Source: Roseococcus sp.
GTDB taxonomy: Bacteria; Pseudomonadota; Alphaproteobacteria; Acetobacterales; Acetobacteraceae
NCBI RefSeq assembly: GCF_019747315.1
Contig: NZ_JAIEQY010000013.1
Location: 1 to 64,000 of the forward strand
Length of the DNA: 64,000 nt
Reading direction: 5' to 3'
The stretch's first letter is position 1, and every line of letters begins with the position of its first letter. Below the pieces are notes generated by a model. It did not search any database. It was given only the letters and a program-made list of their open reading frames with translations, and had not been told where the DNA came from. Made by a program: the position numbers and the translations under genes. Below are positions 53,997-61,010 of this stretch, one piece after another.

Positions 53997-54844
53997 ACCT
54001 CGACGACGAGGTGTTCCTGGCCTGCCGGCTGGGGCTGGCGGCCTTGTGCTTCTACGCCGCGCTTGTCGGCTGGCGCATGGGCCTGGGCTATACGACCCGG
54101 CCCGACCGCCGCACCCGCGGGCTGGTGGGCGCCCTGCTGATGTTTCTGGCCGGGCTGCTCCATCTGATGACCGGCGCCGATGAGAGCATCAGCAAGGCCG
54201 GCCTGCCGGTGCCGGCCATGCAATGGGTCTGGCTCGCCCTGGATTTCCTGGTGCCGCTGTTCTTCCTGCGCATGGCCCATGCCCTGGCGGCGCGGGACCG
54301 GCTGGAGGCCGAGCTCGCTGCCGCGGCCGAGCATGACCCCCTCACCGGCCTGCCCAATCGCGCGGGGTTCGAGCGACGCGCCCTGGCGGCCCTCGCCGCG
54401 GCAAGCCGGGCCGGGAAGCCCAGCGCCGCGGTGATGCTGGATATCGACTGGTTCAAGGCGGTGAATGATGGCTGGGGCCATGCCGCCGGCGATGTCGTGC
54501 TGCGCGGCGTGGCCGCTGCGGCCAGGGGCGGCATGCGGCGGGAGGATGCGCTGGGCCGTATCGGCGGCGAGGAATTCGCCATGGTCCTGCCCGGCCTGAC
54601 GCCGGCCGAGGCACTGCCCCTGGTGGACCGGCTGCGCCAGGCCATCACGGCGCAGGTCCCCCATCCCGGCGCGCCGGAGCGCCGCCTGACGCTCTCGGCC
54701 GGCATTGCGGGCATCGCGGCGCAGGGCGCGCCGGCGCTGGAGGCCGCCTTCAATGCGGCGGACCAGGCGCTTTACGCGGCCAAGCAGGCGGGGCGGAACC
54801 AGGCCTGCCTGGCGGCCCGAGCGAAGCCGGAAGGGGTGGCTTAG
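53993..54844 (+). CDS. Membrane-bound diguanylate cyclase
   Basis: A 283-residue protein with three N-terminal membrane helices (about residues 8-95) and a C-terminal GGDEF domain. The active motif is RIGGEEF, preceded at the right distance by RRED, an RxxD product-inhibition I-site (5 residues between). AEHDPLTGLPNRAGFERRAL and MLDIDWFKAVNDGWGHAAGD are the other conserved parts. It should make cyclic-di-GMP from GTP. Translation is coupled to the Bug receptor gene. Confidence 0.92.
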   Translation: MNLDDEVFLACRLGLAALCFYAALVGWRMGLGYTTRPDRRTRGLVGALLMFLAGLLHLMTGADESISKAGLPVPAMQWVWLALDFLVPLFFLRMAHALAARDRLEAELAAAAEHDPLTGLPNRAGFERRALAALAAASRAGKPSAAVMLDIDWFKAVNDGWGHAAGDVVLRGVAAAARGGMRREDALGRIGGEEFAMVLPGLTPAEALPLVDRLRQAITAQVPHPGAPERRLTLSAGIAGIAAQGAPALEAAFNAADQALYAAKQAGRNQACLAARAKPEGVA

Positions 54845-54891
54845 GCTTCCAGCAAAAGCCCGGCTTGGCCCCGCGTGGGGAAGCGAGGCGC

Positions 54892-55689
54892 CTAGGGCGC
54901 TTCGCCCTTCGCCATCCGTGCCTCGATCTCAACCACGGCGCGCGGCAGGTCGGCGATGGAATCCACGACCACATGCGCGCCCGAAGCCAGCAATTCCGCC
55001 GTGGCCCGCGCCCGCATTCCGGCCTTGTCGGCCTCGCTCGCCACCGCCATCTCCGCCTCGGAGAGCCCCGCGATATTGCCGGAGAGCGCGAAGCCCACGG
55101 CCCAGGCGCCGGCATTGCGCGCCTCGCCGATGCCCGGCGGCGTGTCGTCGCATTTCACCACGGTGCTGGCGGGCCAGATCCCCATCTTCGCCATGGCGTA
55201 CCACATCTGCAAAGGCGCGGGCCGGCCAGCGGCGAGGTCACCCGCGCAGACCATCACCTCCGGGGAAAAACCCTGCGCGGCGGCCAGCGGCGCCAGTTCC
55301 TCCATGATCGGCCGCGTATAGCCGGTGGTGGAGCCGACGCGGATACCGCGCCCCTGGCACCAGGCCAGCGTCTCGGCCGTGCCGGCGATGAGGGTGGAGT
55401 GCTCGGGCGTCTTTACCGCGGCGACGTTCAGGGGCTCGAAAACGGCGAAGATCGCCTCCATGTCGGCCTCGTTGAAATCATGGCCGTGCCTCGCGCGCCA
55501 CGCCGCGTTCACGGCCGCACCCACCAGGCGGATATGGTCGCGCTTGGCCATGCCCATGGGGCCGCGCGCGTCATCCACGGTGATGGCGACGCCGAACTGC
55601 GCGAAGGCCTTCACGAAGGCCGCCATGGGGGCGCGGCTGCCATGGTCGAGCACGGTGCCCGCCCAGTCGAAGATCACGGCCTTGATCAT
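54892..55689 (-). CDS. phnX: Phosphonoacetaldehyde hydrolase (phosphonatase)
   Basis: A 265-residue HAD-superfamily enzyme that splits phosphonoacetaldehyde into acetaldehyde and phosphate. The nucleophile motif is IFDWAGTVLDHGSRAP, with the Asp at position 8, and the Schiff-base Lys lies in MGMAKRDHIRLV. GSTTGYTRPIMEELAPLA and VKCDDTPPGIGEARNAGAWA complete the set. A FAD oxidoreductase gene is translationally coupled to it and precedes it on the transcript. Confidence 0.93.
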   Translation of the reverse strand: MIKAVIFDWAGTVLDHGSRAPMAAFVKAFAQFGVAITVDDARGPMGMAKRDHIRLVGAAVNAAWRARHGHDFNEADMEAIFAVFEPLNVAAVKTPEHSTLIAGTAETLAWCQGRGIRVGSTTGYTRPIMEELAPLAAAQGFSPEVMVCAGDLAAGRPAPLQMWYAMAKMGIWPASTVVKCDDTPPGIGEARNAGAWAVGFALSGNIAGLSEAEMAVASEADKAGMRARATAELLASGAHVVVDSIADLPRAVVEIEARMAKGEAP

Positions 55690-56804
55690 GCGGGGAACTC
55701 CATCTGCATCAGGTCAGCCAGAACCTCCTCGGCGAGGCCAAAGGCGGTGGAAGCGCCGGTGCCGGAGGTGACGGACACCAGCCGCACGCCGGGCATCGGC
55801 GCCTCGAAGAAGGCATCCTCGGCGCCCGAAGGGTAGATGCCGATCCAGCGTTCCGTCACCGGTGGAGGTGCGCCCAGCACGGCGGCAAATTCCTCCAGGA
55901 TCAGCGCATCCACGGCTTCCGGCTGGAAGGGGTCGGGCGTGGCCGCATAATGGTGGCTGTCGCCCACCACCAGGCTGCCATCGGCGGATTGCACGACGAT
56001 GAGATGCACGCCGTTCTCCAGCTGCGGCTTCTGCTCCACCTCCAGCCGCGCCCGCAGCGCCGGCAGCGAGGGCGCGCCGTGATAGCCGCGATAGCGATGC
56101 AGCCCGAGGTCGCTCATCACCGGCGCGGGCAGCCGCCAGCCGGGAGCTGCCAGGCGCAGCATGTGCAGCTTGCACAGCGTGGTGCCACGCGCGGCAAAGG
56201 CCTCGGGGAAGAGCGAAGTGAGATCGGTGCCCGGGCAGACCACGATATGCGGCGCGGTGAAGCGGCCCTGGGGCGTATGGACGGCGCCCGTCTCCACGGC
56301 CAGCGCCGCGCATTGCGGGAAGATGGCCACGCCATGTCGCTCGGCCAGCCAGGCGCGCAGGCGGGGCAGCGCCTCGCGGCTTTCCACGCGCAGCTCATGC
56401 GGCGAATGCAGCGCGCCCAGCAGATCGGGCGCGAGCGGCGCCGGGATCTCGTGGGCGCGGAGGATGCGGCAGCCCTCGCCCATCGGGCCGGCGGCGAATT
56501 CCTCGATGACCGCCAGCGCCTCGGGCCGGCGCGCGGCCATCAGCAGGCCGCGTTGCAGCACGGGAATGCCGGCCTCTTCCGCCACCCCCGCCCAGACGCC
56601 CCGCGCGCGGCGGGCGCGGCGCCAGGTGTGGGGCCAGCCCTGGCCGGTCACGGTGACGAAGCCGAAATTGCGGACGGAGGCGCCATTGGGCTGCGCATCC
56701 CGGTCCAGCACCGCCACCCGATGCCCGGCGCGCGCCGCCGCCAGCGCATGGGCCAAGCCCACGATGCCGTGGCCGATGACGATCAGGTCGAAGCTCTTTT
56801 CCAC
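55686..56804 (-). CDS. FAD-dependent oxidoreductase, phosphonate-associated (TIGR03364 type)
   Basis: A 372-residue DAO-family flavoenzyme. The dinucleotide fold is DLIVIGHGIVGLAHALAAAR and the later SVTSGTGASTAFGLAEEV closes the FAD site. TIGR03364 members sit next to phosphonatase genes. Recent work, as I recall, shows such PbfC/PbfD enzymes oxidise N-methyl- or other N-substituted aminoethylphosphonates to phosphonoacetaldehyde, which PhnX here could take over. The GTG start has GAGG 5 bases upstream and overlap of its stop with phnX supports cotranscription. No phosphonate ABC transporter is visible. Confidence 0.85.
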   Translation of the reverse strand: MEKSFDLIVIGHGIVGLAHALAAARAGHRVAVLDRDAQPNGASVRNFGFVTVTGQGWPHTWRRARRARGVWAGVAEEAGIPVLQRGLLMAARRPEALAVIEEFAAGPMGEGCRILRAHEIPAPLAPDLLGALHSPHELRVESREALPRLRAWLAERHGVAIFPQCAALAVETGAVHTPQGRFTAPHIVVCPGTDLTSLFPEAFAARGTTLCKLHMLRLAAPGWRLPAPVMSDLGLHRYRGYHGAPSLPALRARLEVEQKPQLENGVHLIVVQSADGSLVVGDSHHYAATPDPFQPEAVDALILEEFAAVLGAPPPVTERWIGIYPSGAEDAFFEAPMPGVRLVSVTSGTGASTAFGLAEEVLADLMQMEFPA

Positions 56805-56953
56805 CGTGACCTCTTCTACAGCGCCTTGCCGCAGGAGGATTCGCGCAGGCCCGGAAGCTGCAATCCCCCTTGCGGCCCGGGGTGTCAACGTTCCGGCGCG
56901 CCCGGCCAGGACGGCATCTGGACCTGGAGGCGCCCCAGGTAGAGACTGGGCCA

Positions 56954-57664
56954 GTGAATTCCACCATCGAAACATCGCCAGCCCAGATCGTGCTGATCGA
57001 GGACGACCCCGTCCTGAGCGGCGAGCTGGTGGACACCTTCCTGCATCACGGCATCGGCGCCCGCGCCGTCGCCACCTGGTCCGACGCGCTGGAGCTGCTG
57101 GAGGATTTCCAGCCCGACCTCATTTTGCTCGACCAGCGGCTGGGGGCGGTGGACACGCTGATGATGCTCCCCGCTTTGCGCAACCTGACGGCGGCGCCCA
57201 TCCTTTTCCTCACCGGCAACCGCAACGAGGCCGACCGCGTGATCGGCCTGGAGCTGGGCGCCGATGACTTCCTGCTCAAGCCGATCGCAGGGCGGGAGCT
57301 GGTGGCACGGGTCCGCGCCCATCTGCGCCGCGCCACACGCCAGCCCGCCACCGCGGCCATTGCCGTCGGCAGCTGGAAGATCCTGGAAGCGGAGCGGAGG
57401 CTGCTGCGCCCTGATGGCTCGGCCGTGCCGCTGACCGCCGCCGAGTTCACCCTGCTGGTCCTGATGGCCGCCCGCCCCGGCACGCCGATCGACCGCGAGA
57501 CCCTCACCCAGGGCGTGCTGCGCCGCCCTTACCGCGCCGAGGATCGCTCGCTGGACAATCTGGTGCACCAGATCCGCCGCAAGCTCGGCCGGCGCGGCGC
57601 GGGGGAGGTGATCTCGGCCGTGCGCAACCAGGGCTATGCCTTCAGCGGCTTCCCGGAGGCCTGA
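56954..57664 (+). CDS. OmpR-family response regulator
   Basis: A 236-residue two-domain regulator. Receiver: Asp17/Asp18 in IEDDPV, phosphorylation Asp60 in LILLDQRLG, Thr87 in LFLTGN and Lys109 in FLLKPI. The C-terminal winged helix contains LTAAEFTLLVLMAARPGTPI and RSLDNLVHQIRRKLGRRG with NQGYAFSG. The start is a GTG in the region shared with the FAD gene. A kinase lies 1.5 kb downstream, beyond an oppositely directed glycosidase gene, and may be its partner. Confidence 0.92.
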   Translation: MNSTIETSPAQIVLIEDDPVLSGELVDTFLHHGIGARAVATWSDALELLEDFQPDLILLDQRLGAVDTLMMLPALRNLTAAPILFLTGNRNEADRVIGLELGADDFLLKPIAGRELVARVRAHLRRATRQPATAAIAVGSWKILEAERRLLRPDGSAVPLTAAEFTLLVLMAARPGTPIDRETLTQGVLRRPYRAEDRSLDNLVHQIRRKLGRRGAGEVISAVRNQGYAFSGFPEA

Positions 57665-57683
57665 TGGCGCCCAGGCCCCGGCG

Positions 57684-58844
57684 TCAGGCGGCGGCCGCCG
57701 CCCCCTCCTGCTTCGCGATACGCGCCAGCATCACCAGGGCCGCGCCGTAGTAATCCGTGGCGCTGGCCACGCCGGGCAGCGCGAGGGCACGGCTGAAGCC
57801 GGTCTTTGCGTGGAAGCTGACATTGGCAATCGCCGAAACGCCGGCATGGCCCTGGTAGGGCGCCAGGGCGCCGTTGCGCAGATCGGTCCAGGCCGGCAGG
57901 CGGCCCGGGGTGGCGTGGGTCCAGAAATGCAGGGCGGCACCCAGGGCCGGGGCCTGGCCCTCGCCCGCCCAGGCCTGGAAGAGCGGCACGCGGATCGCGT
58001 CCCAGGAGAAGCGCGGCGCCCATTCGGCGGCCGGTGCGACGGCACCGGTGCGGCGGTCCAGTTCGATCCAGTCGGCCGGCAGCTCCCAGCGCCCGAAGCG
58101 CGCCGCGGCCAGCAGCCATTGGCCATCTGCGTCGAGCCTGGACCAGGCCGGATGCGGGGCCAGCCGCGCCAGCGCCCGCAGCCCCGGCGTGTTGTAGTAG
58201 GAAGGGTTGAGGACCACGTGCTCCTGCTTCTCGAAGCCTTGCGGGCCGGGCAGCAGCACCGTCCGGCCCGCGACCTCGCGCACCGCGAGGCGCAGCACGT
58301 CCCGCGCGATGGCCTCGGCCTGGGCGCGCCAGGCGGGAACGGACCAGCGTTCGGCAGCGCGCTGCAGGGCCCAGGCGATCATGATGTCCCCATCCGTCGC
58401 GCTGTTGGTGTCCCGCGCCAGGCGCGGATTGGCGGACCAACGCCAGGCGAAGAGCGCATCCCGCGGGCGGGAGAGATGTGCGCGCGTCCATTGCAGGATC
58501 AGCTCGAAGCTCGCGCGGTCCCCGGCCCATTCGGCCATGAGCATCGCATAGCCCTGGCCCTCGGAATGGGAGATGTCCTGGTTCGCGTTGTCCACCACGC
58601 GGCCTTCGGGGCTGATGAAGCGGGCGCGGAACTCGGCCCATTCGGCCCGGTCCGCCGCGGTTGCGCTGCTGTGCGGCGGGGCGGGCAGCATGGGGCCCAG
58701 CACCTGGCTGCTCGCCGGCGCCAGGGCCACGCCCGGGATGGCGATGGCCCCGCCCAGCCCGAGCAGCCCCCGCAGCACGGAGCGGCGGCGCGGCGCGGGC
58801 GGGATGGCGGTGGCCTGAGTGATCGCCTGAGTGGTCTGGGGCAT
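57684..58844 (-). CDS. Glycoside hydrolase family 8 (BcsZ-like endoglucanase)
   Basis: A 386-residue secreted glycosidase. The N-terminal RRRSVLRGLLGLGGAIAIPG is a Tat-type signal. The catalytic acid is Glu95 in ISHSEGQGYAM and the Asp pair is in ATDGDIMIAWAL (residues 151/153). Enzymes of this family cut beta-1,4-glucans, and BcsZ is part of cellulose-secretion operons. No bcsA, bcsB or bcsC is adjacent. It runs opposite to the flanking two-component genes. Confidence 0.9.
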   Translation of the reverse strand: MPQTTQAITQATAIPPAPRRRSVLRGLLGLGGAIAIPGVALAPASSQVLGPMLPAPPHSSATAADRAEWAEFRARFISPEGRVVDNANQDISHSEGQGYAMLMAEWAGDRASFELILQWTRAHLSRPRDALFAWRWSANPRLARDTNSATDGDIMIAWALQRAAERWSVPAWRAQAEAIARDVLRLAVREVAGRTVLLPGPQGFEKQEHVVLNPSYYNTPGLRALARLAPHPAWSRLDADGQWLLAAARFGRWELPADWIELDRRTGAVAPAAEWAPRFSWDAIRVPLFQAWAGEGQAPALGAALHFWTHATPGRLPAWTDLRNGALAPYQGHAGVSAIANVSFHAKTGFSRALALPGVASATDYYGAALVMLARIAKQEGAAAAA

Positions 58845-59123
58845 GTGGCGCTGTTGCTTCCGGCTCGTTCCTGATGCGGCGGAAGATGCGGCAATGGCGC
58901 TGCGGATACCCGTCAGGATGGGTCGGGTTTGGTCTCCGGCGGGGCCCGGTTTTTCATGACCTCCGGCGATCTTCAGGCAGGGGCGGCGAATGTCAGGAAT
59001 TGTCGGACGGGCGCGCTTCGGCCTTTCGCAAGGCCGCCGTCCTGACGCAAAATGCCGGCATGCACCGCCGTGCCCGAACCCCTCACAGCCTCGCGCCGAA
59101 CTGGTGCGGGGCGCGGTCCTGCC

Positions 59124-60902
59124 ATGGATGACACGCCGCGCCCCTTTCCCGCGGCGGCTGCCGCCGGCGCGGAGCCAGTGCCGCCGGTGCGCCGCGCAAG
59201 GCCGACCGCACGGCTGAGGCCGATTGTCAGCAAGCCCTGGCTCGCGCTGTTCAGCCTCATGATTCTCCTGACGGGCGGCACGGCGATCACCCTGATCAGG
59301 ACGCGCGTGACCGGCATCGAGCGCACCATGCACAGCCTGGCCACGGAGCGATTGCTGACCGACGCGCTGCTGGCCACCCAGCGCCTGCGCCTCGCCGCCA
59401 CCTCGCCGGCGGAGGGCGCCGCGGTGCGGGCCATGGACCAGGACCTCCTGCTGCTTTCGGATCTGACGCGCACCCCCGTGGCCACCCCGCTGCCCGGCTA
59501 CCAGCCCACGGGGCCCGAGACCGGGGCGCTGCGCGCCCTCCTCCTGCCCGCCCTCGGCGACCTGCGGGCGCTTCGGGGGGAGCCCGATGGGGCGGCAGGG
59601 CTGCAACAGCGCCTGGCCCTTCTCGATCAACAGATCGCGACCCTGCGGAACCAGGCGGCCGTGACGGCCGCCAGACAGGCCGCTCACCTGGCCGACACCG
59701 CCCATATCCCCATCGTGGTCCGCACGCTGATCGCCATCATGACCCTGCTGCTCGTGGTCTTCCTCGTGCTGCTGCTGCGGCGGGCCGCCGCCTTGCGCGG
59801 CACCCATGCCGAACTCTCCGCCTGGGCCGATGACACCGCGCGGCTGCTGGCCGCCATCCCCGGCGTGCTGGTCCGCGCCCGCAAGGATTCGAAGGGCCAT
59901 TGGGTCCGCGGCTTCGTGGGCGAGGCGATGACCCGCCTGACCGGCCATTCCGTCGCGGAGGCGAAGAGCGAGGCCTGGCTGCACCGCAACATCCCGGCCG
60001 AGGACCTTCCGGCGCTGCTGCATGCCTTCGACGAGGCGCTCGCCGGCACGCCGCGCTCCGCCACCTTGCATTTCCGGCACAAGGATGGGCACTGGATCTG
60101 GGTGAAGCTGATGATGGGCCGCCACCTCGACAGCGACGGCACGCCCGAATTGCTCACCCTCTGGAGCGATGCAACGCGCGAGCAGGAAGTCTCCGAGCGC
60201 CTCGCCCACACCGCCAAGCTCGCCCATATGGGCGAGCTGATGACCGGCATGGCGCATGAGATGAACCAGCCGCTCACCTCCATCTCCCTCGCCGCCGAGA
60301 ATGCGACGCGCCTGGCCGAGCGGGAGCCGCTGGACCGGCCACGCCTGCAGGCCAAGCTGGACGTCGTGGTCAAGATGGCCGCGCGCGCCGCGGGGCTGGT
60401 CGAGCGGCTGCGCGAATTCGTGCGCGAAGATGAAACCCCCAAGGCGCCGCTGCGGCTGGAGGCTGTGGTGGGTGGCGCGTTGCAGGTCATGGCGAACCGC
60501 CTGCGCCTTGCCGGTGTCGTGGTCCGGCTGGATATTCCGGCCGGGCTGCCGGAGGTGCTGGGCCGGGCAACGCCGCTGGAACGCGTCTTCACCCAGCTCA
60601 TCGCCAATGCCTGCGACGCCTATGCGGGCCTGGTGCCGCCCTGCCCCGCTCCCACCCTCGCCATCATCGCCCGGGTCGAGGGCAAGGCCATGCGCGTGGC
60701 CATCCAGGACCAGGGCGGCGGCATCCCGCCCGCCTTGCTGCCCCGCATCTTCGAGCCCTTCTTCACGACCAAGCCCGTCGGCTCCGGCACCGGGCTTGGG
60801 CTTTCGAGCAGCTTCGGGATCATGGCCGAGATCGGCGGCTCCATCACGGCCGAGAACGCGCAGGATGGGGCCAGATTCACCCTCCGCCTGCCGCTCGCGT
60901 GA
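59124..60902 (+). CDS. PAS-containing sensor histidine kinase
   Basis: A 592-residue membrane kinase. A first membrane helix lies in WLALFSLMILLTGGTAITLI, a periplasmic region follows, and the second helix is VVRTLIAIMTLLLVVFLVLL. Then comes one PAS domain (LLAAIPGVLVRARKDSKGHW to the FRHKDGHWIWVKL strand), the HisKA domain with His378 in GMAHEMNQPLTSI, and a HATPase with LIANACDAYAGL and GTGLGLSSSFGIM. The PAS domain is closely related to the repeated PAS domains of the next gene. The inner ATG is preferred since the protein then begins MDDTPRPFPA. Confidence 0.9.
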   Translation: MDDTPRPFPAAAAAGAEPVPPVRRARPTARLRPIVSKPWLALFSLMILLTGGTAITLIRTRVTGIERTMHSLATERLLTDALLATQRLRLAATSPAEGAAVRAMDQDLLLLSDLTRTPVATPLPGYQPTGPETGALRALLLPALGDLRALRGEPDGAAGLQQRLALLDQQIATLRNQAAVTAARQAAHLADTAHIPIVVRTLIAIMTLLLVVFLVLLLRRAAALRGTHAELSAWADDTARLLAAIPGVLVRARKDSKGHWVRGFVGEAMTRLTGHSVAEAKSEAWLHRNIPAEDLPALLHAFDEALAGTPRSATLHFRHKDGHWIWVKLMMGRHLDSDGTPELLTLWSDATREQEVSERLAHTAKLAHMGELMTGMAHEMNQPLTSISLAAENATRLAEREPLDRPRLQAKLDVVVKMAARAAGLVERLREFVREDETPKAPLRLEAVVGGALQVMANRLRLAGVVVRLDIPAGLPEVLGRATPLERVFTQLIANACDAYAGLVPPCPAPTLAIIARVEGKAMRVAIQDQGGGIPPALLPRIFEPFFTTKPVGSGTGLGLSSSFGIMAEIGGSITAENAQDGARFTLRLPLA

Positions 60903-61010
60903 CGGGGCGGCCGCAGCCCGGCGCACGGCACGGCACGGTGGCAGCGTTGTGCCTGACCTCGGTCTCGGGCATCTTCGTTGCGATCAGTGAATAAGAAAAA
61001 GAAACAGCGC

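Noticed and set aside
57684..60926. Minus-strand frame of 1080 codons
   Set aside because: Only the first 1161 bases on the right side of the stop are the glucanase; the upstream part is antisense to the kinase and has no domain pattern.
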